From the NCBI GenBank assembly GCA_964057225.1, contig OZ059895.1, forward strand, positions 9,300,001 through 9,364,000: DNA of 64,000 nt, read 5' to 3'. The DNA comes from Auanema rhodensis. Its lineage: Eukaryota > Nematoda > Chromadorea > Rhabditida > Rhabditidae. The notes under the pieces were generated by a model. That model made no database searches. It worked only from the letters and a program-made list of their open reading frames with translations, and had not been told where the DNA came from. Positions 26,392 through 38,600 of this stretch are shown piece by piece. Numbering within the stretch: the stretch's first letter is position 1; each line of letters begins with the position of its first letter. Both the position numbers and the translations under genes were made by a program.

Positions 26392-28097
26392 ATGGATAAA
26401 ATAATAGCGATTATATCAAATTTTTCAAACAAGAGGTAAGAATTTAATATTTTACTTTATATTTTCAAGCATTTGATTAAGGTATGAAGAAGATTTTATT
26501 GATCGACTTAATTTTCAATTAACTCCATATTTGTTTGTTACATTTGGAGCTTTAATTACAACATATGTTCGTTAAGTTTTAAATATTTTTATTGTTTTTT
26601 CTTTTAAGACTTATATGAGTAAAGCAATTACATGTTGGACACCTAACGAATTCGCAGGAGGTATATAGTTTAGTTGTAACATTTACTTAAATACTAAAGT
26701 CTAGGTTGGACGGCATATGCCAATGATTATTGCTTTATTGAAAATACATACTATGTTCCTCTTACTGACCCTAATATGCCAGATCATTATACAAGAGAAA
26801 GGACTGAAATACCGTATTATCAGGTTTGATATTTTCCGAAAATGTTTGCATAAATTTCTAACTCAGTGGGTAAACTTTGTACTCATTCTTCTGGGCTTTT
26901 GCTTCTACTTGCCACATGTTTTATGGAGATCGTTGAACTGGTGGTCAGGTAATGAGTAACAACATAAAACATCTTAATCAAATAATCTTTTTCTTTATAG
27001 GGATTCAAGTGCGCGCAATTGTGAATAAATGCTCTACGATCGAGGACGGTCCCGTAAGCTTACCTGTTATTAAAACGTTTAGTTTATAGGATTCTTTATA
27101 GAAAAGAAAATCAGAAATCGAAAATGTTGTTAATCACATCAAGAATACTTTGTTCGAAAATAGACAAACGGCTGTCAATTCCCGTTTTGAGTATGCTCCT
27201 TCTGTAGTAATTTTGCTCATTTAAGCATTTTTAGAAAATCTTACGTTTCAAATGTATGGGTGACTGGTGTTTACTTTCTAATGAAACTTATTTTCATTTT
27301 TAACATTATTGTCCAATTATGTATTCTTCATCGTTTCTTAGGATTTAGCTGGCTTGATTTATTAAGTATACAAATTAAACTGAATTATAACTAAATGTAC
27401 TTCTACTTGAAGGTCTTAGACTTGGTTTCCAAAGCGACTGGCAACAGACAGGACTATTCCCTCGCTCAACTATGTGTGATTTTGAGGTATCAGTAAAGAG
27501 TAGATTACAGTTTCAACTGTATATGCATTCCCATTATGAAAATACAGAATTCTTACTTATAAGTAAATTTTTTCAGATTCGTAATAAAGGAAATGTACAA
27601 CGGTATTCCGTACAATGTGTTTTAATCCAAAATATGTTTAACGAGAAGATATTCCTTGTATTATTTTATTGGCTCCTTATTCTATTCATGGTTTGTATTT
27701 CATAACACTTCAATTTTCAAATCATAGTTATAGCTTACCGTGGGAAATACCTTTGTTTGGTGTATACAGTTATTGAGTAAAAATCGTTCAGAATACATAA
27801 GACGATTGTTGCAAAGTGCTGGACAGCAGAGACCTAATATTCATGATAGAGACGAGGCAAGCAAAACATTGAAGTTTAATTATCTTCTGTTTGTGAATCT
27901 TTTCAGAGCAATCATTATGAAGAATTTGTTGAAGCGACTCCTGATGCTACATTGTTATATCACTTAATATCATCAAATGCCGGAGATTCTGTTTGTTGTG
28001 AAGTGATTAAAACCTTATATGATAAAACTAAGGTTTTGTTCGTTTGATGTTATCCATTCCTTCATATTTTACTTTGTTTCAGATTGAACACCTTTAA
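26392..28097 (+). CDS. innexin, paralogue 3
   Basis: Spliced from ATG 26392 to TAA 28095-28097. It starts [20 protein letters not shown], then IDRLNFQLT. Loop 1 has [20 protein letters not shown] and DYCF, followed by [14 protein letters not shown]. Loop 2 has TMCDFE joined across a short intron to [16 protein letters not shown], then NMFNEKIF and TM4. All four loop cysteines are present. The tail ([17 protein letters not shown]...) is spliced from at least three small exons. Two acceptor-like sites (gcatttcag and aattcag) lie within 30 bases of the ATG. It is divergent from innexin 2, so this is a local family cluster. Confidence 0.88.
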
Positions 28098-28592
28098 TCA
28101 CGAAGAAGTTGATATATTCATAGATGAAAATTTCTAATTATTAGGGAGTTCCTTCGACCAAATAACCAAATTCACTCAAATATATTTAAATTATGTATTT
28201 ATTAATTGTTGTTGAAGTCGATGCTACAATAAAAATATAATAATATATTGAATATTCATATAATAATAATGATGATTGTAATATTTTTAATGAACATTAC
28301 TTATTCAAAAAATTAAATTCTGAATTTTAAGTTTAAAATTCTGAACTCCACAAACTTTTTTTTACAGTATCATTAAAATAGTCATTAGGCCTACGCTATC
28401 TTATCGCGGTTTATTAGACGAGAAAGTCAGGTCAATGTAGGAGGGAATGAATTGTTAACGTTCTTATTCAGCATTTTTCTTTTATATCAAACAATAGACT
28501 ATGCAATTTTTCTATGATTAATTGATGATAATGATTTTTACTTTACTTATTTTCAGACGCAAATATTCTGTCGTTTATTTTCCAATAGTGAA
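28098..28592. other. intergenic region before the granulin gene
   Basis: About 500 bp between two plus-strand genes, ending with a ttattttcag acceptor about 36 bases before the granulin ATG. No other feature is apparent. Confidence 0.45.
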
Positions 28593-30669
28593 ATGCGATT
28601 TGGATTAGTTATATTTCTAAGTATATTAGCATTAGTAAAGGTTTAGTTTATTTGTATTATTATTAATATTTTAAATATTTTAAATGTAGGCGTCACATAT
28701 TGTATGTCCAGACAAAACATCAACATGTCCATCTGACTCTACATGTTGTCAGTTACAGGTAATTAACCATTACATACATATATTTTAAAAGTTTGTTTAG
28801 AATAAAGAATGGGGATGTTGTCCAATGTTGAATGCTGTATGTTGTAAGGATCATACTCATTGTTGTCCTGAAGGATCTCAATGTGATACTAAAGGCAAAA
28901 GATGTGTTACGCAGGTAAAGAAATTAATAATTAAAGAATATTGATTAATATAACAAATAGAACCGATCAGTTCCAATGATGCTTAAAGGAGCTGCCAAAA
29001 AAGCTCATGATGTTATATATTGTCCAGATGGAAAATCATTTTGCCCTTCTGGTAGCTTTTTTTTGTCTTCAATTATAAGTATTCTATTTAGAAACAACCT
29101 GCTGTCCATTAATAGATGAAGGTGTATATGGCTGCTGTCCATCACCACAGGTACAATGATATTGTTTCTGTCGGCTCATATTATTTAATTTTTTTATAGG
29201 CTACCTGCTGTTCTGATAATTTGCACTGTTGTCCAAATGGTATGACTTGCGACAGTACTCGGCAAAGTTGTTCAAAAGAAGTATGAAATGTTTAAATAGT
29301 GGTTCTTATACACCTTTTTAGAGTACTCACATTCCATGGTTGCTCAAAACTAGATCATCCACGATATCAAATTCTCATATCGCTCATGCTCATGTAGGTT
29401 TTCCTTAATGAGTATCATCTATTTTTGTGTTTTTTAGAAATTGCCAAATCCTGATAAATCTGAGTTTGAATCCGAAACTATTATTTGTCCAGATGGTAAA
29501 AGCCAATGTCCTCAAGAGGCAACTTGTTGCTTGTTTACTGATGGTTCGTATGGATGTTGTCCTACCGTTAGAGTTTGTCTAATATATCTCTACGGAATGA
29601 ATTTTTTTTTAATTTTTAGGCAACTTGCTGCATGGATCATCTTCATTGCTGTCCAGAAAAAATGGAATGTGATACTACAGGTGAACGATGTATCTCCAAG
29701 CACGTATGTTTTCCAATTGGCAATAGGTTATCTTAACTTATTCTTAGGGATTTGAAATGAAATGGCTCAAAAAATTTTCATCTGCTCCCATTGTTAAGAG
29801 AAAAGGTGCACCAAAATTGCATGTTAACCATGACAAAGATTTACTAGAATCACAAGAGGACAAGGAGGTAAGCTATCCATTTAATGAATATTTCATGTTA
29901 GTTTGCTGTAAGGTAAAATCTCCACCATCAACTGTAAATAGTGATATCATTTGTCCAGACAAAAGAAGCAAATGTCCCTCAGGTAAATCTATAATGAGCT
30001 ATACCGTTGTTTATACTCTTGTTTTCCGGTACCACTTGCTGCATGTTGGCTTCTGGCTCATATGGTTGTTGCCCTGCTCCAAAGGTTTAATAAATTATGA
30101 AACAAATACTTATTCATTTATATTACAGGCTACATGTTGCCCTGATCGTCTCCACTGTTGTCCTGAAGGAATGGAATGTGATTCAAGTGGACAAAGATGC
30201 ATATCTGACACAGTTTGTCTAATTAATGTGTTATTGTACTGAGTTAGATTTTCAGGGATATTCCACTGTTTGGTTACGGAAATTTGCTTCAACTCCTATT
30301 CGACAGAAAACTGCCATAACTGTTCATCATCCCACAATAATTGAAAATGAGGTTTATCAACCGCTTCACATACTATTCCAAAAAGCTATGTTCTAGAGTG
30401 AATTACCAGCAGAGCTAAGAGCAGTTCCATGCGGTGAGAACAAAGTTTGCCCAGCCTTAACCACATGTTGTAAACATAAGAAACATGGCATAGAGCATAG
30501 CATGTGCTGTCCTCTTCAAAATGTATATTTTTATTTCTTTTTGGTTATAAGAGTATATTTTCTTTAGGGTGTTTGTTGTCATAATAGTTGCTGTCCTGCT
30601 GGATTCCAATGCTACAAAGGAGGAAAGTGTGAAAAACACGCTACCCGTTATAATAGTTTATTTTATTGA
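28593..30669 (+). CDS. progranulin-like secreted protein with five granulin modules
   Basis: It starts [19 protein letters not shown], a clear signal peptide. Five cysteine-rich granulin modules follow at about 28695-28915, 29020-29280, 29480-29705, 29945-30215 and 30425-30640. The first four carry the family pattern CP-x-C...TCC...GCCP...CC-D--HCCP-G--CD. The fifth is divergent and shorter ([28 protein letters not shown]). Linkers between modules are basic. Introns fall at repeated positions inside the modules, suggesting growth by exon-pair duplication. Progranulins are secreted growth-factor and lysosomal proteins; the C. elegans homologue has three modules. The stop (30667-30669) is 25 bp from the PIG-O stop on the other strand. 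Confidence 0.88.
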
Positions 30670-30694
30670 AAATTCTTTATAAGAATGAATATGA

Positions 30695-33600
30695 TTACAC
30701 CTTTAAACGTTCGTGAACTCTGAATAAAGCTAATACAAAACTTAAGAGAATGAGAATATAAATAAAAGTTACTGATTCAAATATGAATTTAGGAGCAAAA
30801 ATTTTCCAAACCATTAAGTGTCTTCGATGTATGGTTGCTGACATACATACAAATAAAACTCGTACTGATGACATAGATAATAAAGTGAATATGGAATATT
30901 TCGAAAAGGTAGGATGAATAGGTAAAGCAAATATCACAACAGGAATAACTACACATATATGAGTTATTACTAAAATAGCTGGTAGCAGCTGAATTTGAAT
31001 ATTTCCCGGAAGGCCAACAAAAGCAGCCTGCCAAGGAATCGCCGACAGTGTAGGTGAATGACCAACGAAATAAAAACCGAAAGATATAAGCAAAGTACAG
31101 ACCAAAGGCAAATTTTCTGGAATTTTAACTTTAATATCTTTTTGTGCTTTACCTTCCTCACTTTCTGAGCAAACTTGAAAAATAGCGCCTATAAGAACAA
31201 TAAAAAGTATGAGAGCTATTGTTAAACCATCTCCAAGAATTAAGAAAAATGACCAGCAAAGAGCATACACAATGCAAATTAAGCTTGAATTAAATTTACT
31301 ATAAAATAACTTAAAATTGTAAAATAAAGAGATGACTAAACCTGCGTGCATTTAAAGATAAGAAGAAGGAAAGTGCACTACACGCATATACAACCTGAAA
31401 AACAAATTCATCAAAGTTTTAAGTATTAAATTATTTTACTTGGGCTAGAATTAGAGAAATATGACCATATTTTGTATTGGAGCCAAGGGATATCGTAGAC
31501 ATATGATGAAGAACCGTGAAGAAAAGAGCTGGGCGAGACATAGTCCAAGCTAAGCGGAGGGAAGAAGGAATACTTGGATTTACGAACTTTCGATATAACC
31601 AAAAGTTTAAACAGATTTGAGAGATGATTGAGAGAAAGAGTCTCACAATTTGCATATCGGCTGAAAAGAAAAATTAGTTCTGCTATAATATGAAAACTCA
31701 CATGTCAAAGAACCTGATAGCTCTGAAGGAAAATATGATGTACAATTTATTTCTTCTTCTCGGCACCTATGAAAAAAAGGTTCACATCTTAGAATAATCA
31801 GAGCAGTCATAGTACAAAGAGTTTCCTTAGAAGTCATTAATGATTTAACAGTGTATTTATTTAATCTTAAAGAATAAATTAGATTATAAGTAAAACTTAA
31901 TTAAACTTACGATGAACATTTGTCAATAAAAATAAACAAAACAACTGATTGTAGCAGGAATCTTGTAACATGGCCTTCATATACAATGTAACTATTTGAT
32001 AAGAAAGTTATCGGATATCCAACACAAACTTAAAATGGAAATTATCAGTGAAATGTAGACTTCTTAACTTACCCAAAAACAAGAAAGTTTCTAATACTGA
32101 ATATTGATATGGAAATAATCGTAACAGACTATATACAATTGAATATACAATTGATATTAATAATGACACTAGAAGAAGCGGAACTGCTGCATTATTTTCG
32201 GCTCCTGCGGATAAAATAGCAAATTGAAGAAATAAGCATCCAGTTCTAACTAAAATATGCATAATGCTCAGATACGGAAAGCACATCTCCCACTTACCAA
32301 CAATTGTTGGATTCGTTAACTCTCTTCCAGACAAACTAAAGAAGAATGCTTCAACAAATGAAAACAAACCAGATCGCATTAAAGGCCAATCAAACTGAGT
32401 CCAGCTTGACCTCAAAACACTCTGAATTCGTGACATAATTCTGAAAGTTATTTCAATGTTTTAGAAGTTTAACAGTATGAATGCATACGCTAATTGTTCT
32501 TCTGCACTGGATCCCTCCCGCGAAATAGCATCAAATAGTTCACCAAAGTAATTAGAAGATGCATAAGTGTTAGCAAACCTAAATTTACTTTAAGGATCAA
32601 GAGAATGTAATATCATACAAACCTGAGAAGTTGATCATAGTTAAGATTGACTACTGTCTCTCGCAGACTAGGATCGAATAACTCGCTGATTACCGTACCT
32701 AGGTTGGAATACGGTATTGGTAATCCGAGGAGTAAAGATATCGTCGGGACTATATCAATCTGTTGATAAGGTGTTTCCCGTAAATATATGTGTCTACCAG
32801 GAGAATAAACCTAAAAATTTGAAAAATGAGCCATTACCAATCCCCTTTTAAAGTAACTTCAAAACTTACAAATATTCCAGCATGAGTTTCATCGAAGCTG
32901 TCACCGCCATGATCGCCTGTTGCAGTCATACCATGATCCCCCATTACAATAAGTAGATCATCATCATGTAACTTAGAAGCAATTTCAGAGATAAACCGAT
33001 CCGTCTAAAAATAGAAACAAGTTAGGAAAATCAAAATATACTTTCACCTTTCTAAGCACATTTCCCATTTCAGCATGAGATGGTCCATGCTTATGACCAC
33101 AATGATCTACACCTAAAACATGAGCAATAATCAAGTCCATTTCTTCGTTACTGTCTAGTTGCGTCTTCACAAGTGCTACAAAAAAATTATTAAGAGATAA
33201 GAAAAAAAATATATACCCCTGACGTTATCATCAACAGAATACAAATCGTTAATGTTGAAACTTGGAAAGCCTCTTGCCTTAGTGAATGCATTTGGAAAAA
33301 GGGAAACCCTAGAAACAAAATAATTGAAACTAATGATAAAAGACGCTTGACCAAGTATCATCTCCACAGAAAAAAACCCGGCGATTTAAACTTTTCGCTT
33401 GAGCTATGAAATTATCTTCCATGATAGGAGCATCCGGAGAAAAGTTACTACCAGCTTCTATGAAAGTTGGTAATGTTCCTTAGAAATTTTTACAGTACAC
33501 CTGTTGAGAGATAGCAAGAACACCTGTTGTTATCGCCTTAATTCTTTGCAAAGTTGTGGTTGGTGGATCGGAAATTACGCTGGCAATAGCACCTCCCATA

Positions 33601-33913
33601 TCCAATAATCGTTGCACGTTTTTCATTTGACCTTGATAATGCTTTTCGGAAACACCGGCTGTAGTTGGCTTTAAGAAATCGAATCTTAGAGCATCTACAA
33701 TAAGCAAAAACACCTAAACAAGGCTATTCAGCTAAATATTTCGATAATAATTACTTTTCCATGTTGTTTTGGTAACCAGCATTCAGAGTGATTAACATTG
33801 GCATCCAAGCATGTGCTATTAATATGCAATTCTTCCCGTTTTAACAAAAACCCGGATTGAAAAATCAAGAGAGATAAGACAAACGACAGACTCAGTAAAA
33901 ACAAGCGTAACAT
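30695..33913 (-). CDS. PIGO: PIG-O, GPI ethanolamine phosphate transferase 3
   Basis: ATG 33911-33913 begins [20 protein letters not shown], a signal anchor. The luminal alkaline-phosphatase-like domain shows [14 protein letters not shown] (metal and nucleophile region), [32 protein letters not shown] and [16 protein letters not shown], all conserved in PIG-O/PIG-G/PIG-N. It is followed by [20 protein letters not shown]. The C-terminal half is a string of hydrophobic segments in about six exons down to the stop at 30695. PIG-O adds ethanolamine phosphate to the third mannose of the GPI anchor in the ER. PIG-O is preferred over PIG-G from the [18 protein letters not shown] wording and length, but the two are close. 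Confidence 0.87.
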
Positions 33914-34122
33914 CGTCAAAAACCTATTCCGTGCTCATACCCTATTTCGAAACCACCTAGAACTATTCCACTCTCAAATCGTATATAATCATCGTAAATT
34001 CAAGATATGAATATGTTGATTGAAAAACAATTTCTCACAATATAAAAATATAAATAATAAAGTTTTATAAAAGCTTGTCTACAACTGCTACGAAATACGC
34101 AGAGATTATAAACACGAGGTAT

Positions 34123-35208
34123 TTACAAAATATAATCAGTGACTCCTGAGCCTCTTAAGATCTTTGTTCCAGTAGAGAGAAGTGTGATGAAGTTAGAAGC
34201 CTAAAATGAAATAATGTCTCTGCTATCTTAATATTTTAATACTTGAGTATGTGCTGTCCTCCGTCCGGGCGAATTCACAGATGCAGCAGAAGAACCAGAC
34301 GACTTTTTCGTTGGCAGTTTTGGTAATTTTTTTGAAGAAAGAACTTTCTAAAACAGATAAATTTAAAAACTTTACAAAATAGCATTTTTTACATTATTAG
34401 AGAATGTTCGCTTGAAAACATTTTTTCCTTGTCGAGGTGAAGTTAGTTTGGGTGATTTATTGGTGTCCATGCTTTTTTTGTGTGCTTCTTTCTTATTTTT
34501 TGAACAATTCTAAAATAAAATACTAATATCAGGTCAGGGAATTCTAACTCACTTTTTGAATAACAGATTTTGAATTTTGAAATTCTTCTTCTTCTTCAAG
34601 CTTTGCCTGATTGGTTTCTGATAGATCCTTGGAACACTCCGTTTTTTTTTGCACCTTTTTTGAAATCTATTAAGAATAAATCAAATTGATTATTATTGTT
34701 CAACTTACTATATCTGCTTTATCTTGAGCCTTATCAGCAATTTTCTTTTTTTCTGGCTTAGAATCTTGCTTCTTATTTTTAACTATGATATTTTTTGTTT
34801 CTGGTCCTTTAACATCTACTTTTCCTTTCACAGTATCAGCTTTCCTGTTCTTAATCCTTGGGCTGATACTATCATTTGACTTTTGATCGCTGACATTATT
34901 TTTAGGAGGTGAAACACGTGCTTTTTTAATAGGTGAAGATTTCGGAGTTGTTTTTACGTTGGCTGCCTTCTTTTTCAACTTTTTGTTATCTTTCTTTTTA
35001 CCCTTTGGGTCATCTTTAGATTCTTCTAAGCTCGCACGGAGTGCCTTCTCAATTTCACGACGATCAAATCTGTTATAATAGAAAAGGTAAAGCTATTACA
35101 AAACTCCAAATGTATGGAGAACTGAACTAACCCTTCCTGATTCAGAGCTCCCAAATCTATTCTTTGTCTTTGACTCCTACGTGCTCCACTTGAACTATCA
35201 GGAGACAT
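34123..35208 (-). CDS. lysine-rich nuclear-type protein with a UIM-like motif, unrecognised
   Basis: Six or seven exons from ATG 35206-35208 to TAA 34123. The N-terminus reads MSPDSSSGARRSQRQRIDLG. After the first intron comes DRREIEKALRASLEES, which fits the ubiquitin-interacting motif (hydrophobic-x-x-Ala-x-x-x-Ser-x-x-Glu). The rest, about 250 residues, is Lys/Ser-rich and disordered with many SP/TP and KK motifs (SPPKNN, KSPKLTSPRQGK). The basic patches suggest a nuclear location. I recognise no orthologue; a resemblance of the first 50 residues to the N-terminal UIM region of JARID2 is possible but no JmjC or ARID domain is present. It lies 209 bp upstream of PIG-O on the same strand. 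Confidence 0.6.
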
Positions 35209-35645
35209 ATACTAGAAGCCTTTACTACAAACATTATTCGAATATTCAGGAAAAAAAGCGAATATAAATGGAAACAACCATTATTTGTACAATACATAAA
35301 ATAACCACCAATATTTACTTGTCAGAAGTGAGCAGCAGAGGCATCATGTAACATGAATAAAAAAAACGAAAAGGGAGATCTAACGACGTTTTGATCGATA
35401 ACATACCGAAAGACTGAATTGTACAAGCAAAATAGCACTAAATCAACGCTATAATAATAGAAGAAAAACAACGCACAGAATAGAATATATAAAAAAGAAG
35501 TTAAATTGATTTTGAATCATAATTCAAAGGATTCAAGCTAACCAGTAATTCCTTGAGAAAAGTTTCCACAATTCCAACAAATGAGCTAGCATGAAAAAAG
35601 GGTCGTGAAATAAACCATGTCATACATTAAATAATACAATATTCC

Positions 35646-35686
<41 letters not shown>

Positions 35687-35687
35687 G
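35646..35687. repeat. (ATA)n microsatellite just past the treslin-like stop
   Basis: About 14 copies of the trinucleotide AAT/ATA, starting a few bases beyond the stop codon at 35693 on the minus strand, so it lies in the 3' UTR. Confidence 0.9.
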
Positions 35688-35692
35688 AAGAT

Positions 35693-38600
35693 TCAATCCG
35701 TAGAATCTGACTTTTGGCTACCAGACGGTGAGGACGGCTGAATTCTATTCCGACTGCGTAATCGATTCAGCTTTAACTTATCTTTCTTCTTAGCAATCCG
35801 AACCTTTAATTTAAGTTTAAACTAACCACATGAAGTAAGTTATGCACATACCAGCCTTTGTAGTTTTGTAGCAGTACCGGCTGCTAATTTTCCGGTTTTA
35901 AAGGGATCCAAAGGAGAAGGATTGTGAACGTTTAGAAGAATATGAGCTAAAATATAATATTAATTAGTTAGATAACATTTCAGGAAAACAAACCAATGTG
36001 AACCGTGCTACTGGGTGCGCGAACCGTTCTACCTGTTCTATTTTTTTGTACATTTTTTGGATCAATCTGAGCATTTTCTAGTTCGAAATCTTCGAATAAA
36101 CTGGTACGTTCACGACTTTCACTATCAGTAATCTGAATGTTTTTGGTTCGTGATATTTCTAACATTCTTTGTTTATATCTGTAAAATGTGATGTGATAAA
36201 AGTATGTTAATAATCCAAACTTCTTCAACTGATCAGAAGTAAAGCCTGCAATTGAGCCTATTGTGTCAGGTGTCTTATCCAAATTCTTAGATTCACCAGA
36301 TTGTGAATCTAACTTCAACTTCTTCTTCTCTTGAGTTGTAGATTCATCAGCAGACTATATAAAATAGAGATATACACAACAAAAAGATTGAAACTAACTC
36401 TTTTGGTGACTAAGTTTTTACGAGGTGAACGACGAGAAGTAGGTTCAGGAGTTGCAACAAAACGGTCAATTAAATTTAGCCTAGCAGTTCTATTAGGTCT
36501 AGGAGATGGTGTGTTCAAACCCAAAAGCAGCTGCTTATTAGAATTAGGAGCAACAGTACTCTAAATATAGACATTAAAAACAGATTTTTCAATCAAAACT
36601 ACATTAATAATAGCTTTAGCTTTGTTCATTGGCAACATACTGCCTCTGGTGGTTCTAGTTCTTTCTTCACTGAAAAAGAATGAGTTAGTGATAACAATAA
36701 ACCTTGCGGAAACCTTAGCTTAACAAGTTCACTCAATCTTTTAGAGCTTTTCTTATTAACCCCCCGAAGTTTAGCCATAGGTGTCTGTTTTACAACCTAA
36801 ATTTAACTCATAAAACTTAATGAAAAATGCAAATGAAATACATCAGAACTTTCAGTAGGCAGTTCCTTTTTCAGCTTTTCCTCGGGAGTGTCTGGCACTA
36901 TTTTCGGTATTTTACGAAGTGTTCGCACAGCCTTTGTAGGGGAAATTTCTAGATTCAAATGAGTCAGTTAAAATAAAGATCATTATATCAAATCACCTAA
37001 TTTCTTCTCACCAATCAAACGTCTTTTATTTTTTTTATCCACGTTGAAAACATCGCTAACACTATCCGCCAATGCAATATCGTTTATTATCTTATTCAAC
37101 TCTTTCAATTGATTTGTATTAGGTTGTTTAATAACCCAGGGCAATGGCTCATCCTAAAACACTCTAAAATCTAAAAACTATTACTTCCTTTGCTTACCCT
37201 CTCTACGCTGTCTGTTCCATATTCTTCTAAATCCACCGGTAACGTAACACATAGCTCATCAAATATTTGGCATAAAGATCTAGGAATTTGATGAGCAAAC
37301 CTGAACTACTTTTTACAGTAGAAAACAAAAAGGTTTCACTTACAAATCACAAATTTGTTCTTCTAAAAACGATTTCATAGTAGTAGAATCTGACCAGATA
37401 TACAGACAACGAAGATTTTTCACTATCTTCAATAACAAACCTATTGAAAAATATAGTATGAACACGAAATCTTACATCATCTATATTATCTGATCCCTCC
37501 AGTTGTAAAGCATGGCATTGAAGTAAAATCTGTACTTGAACTTCTAACTGAGCAGATTCACTCACTTCCACATGTTTAATACATAAATCCTTATTAGTAT
37601 ATAATAATCGGTTACGCAAAAAATCCAAAAATAATTTCTAAGAAAAACAATATCATAAAAAACAATTAACTGAACTGAACCTCGTGATCTTGATCCATAT
37701 TATTCTGCCGGTGATATAGATAAAAACTGTTGACTAGAAATTGATAAAGATATACCGCATCTTTTGATGCATCTTTTACGAGTCCCAAATATAATTCCAT
37801 ATATTTTTCATTAAAATCATCATTAAGAATTTCTAAAATTAAGTAAACATAATAATACAATTCGTAAATATCTCACCGAATTGAGCAGCATCATCATGAA
37901 TTAATAAATTTCGTCGACTGTGTCGTAACTCCTGAAAATAATATATACGAATTAATATAAAATTAATCCCTAAAAACCTGTATCCTTTTCAAACGATTAT
38001 TTTGTACTTTTGTAAGCATACAGCTGCGTTCAGAAGCTAAAATTGAAATAAATACAAGAAAAAACGGGGTATCGTTTACAATTTGATTCACTGCATTCTG
38101 TAGGTGAAATAGATCCTGGATCTTTATTGGACTCACATTCAAGCATAACTCCAGGCTCGTCAAGGTAATCTATAATTGACCTGAGTAAGTATATATCTTC
38201 TCAACTTGAGTAAGTATATAAGCCTCGATAGATTTTTTTTCATGAGTGATATTTGATATTGAGAGAAGGTTGTTTTCTCATCGAGATTTATCATTATTCT
38301 TCTCAAATGGAACTTTACCATTCTTGAATTGAAAATGAAATTAACTTTGCGTCATTTGCGTTGGGATGCGGAAAACACGATTTAAAACTGCTTTCATGAA
38401 TATTAAAACAAATTAAAATTTGATAACAAATATCATTTTTCACCGAGTATAAAGTTATATACAAGATAAGAGTCACGAACATTGCTGCCACTATATAATT
38501 ACTTTTGTCAATTATGAGATAATGAACATTATGCTCAAAATTTATTGATTTTTTTTTCTTAAGAAAAATAATAAATGTTATAAGTAAAAATTAAAAAGAT

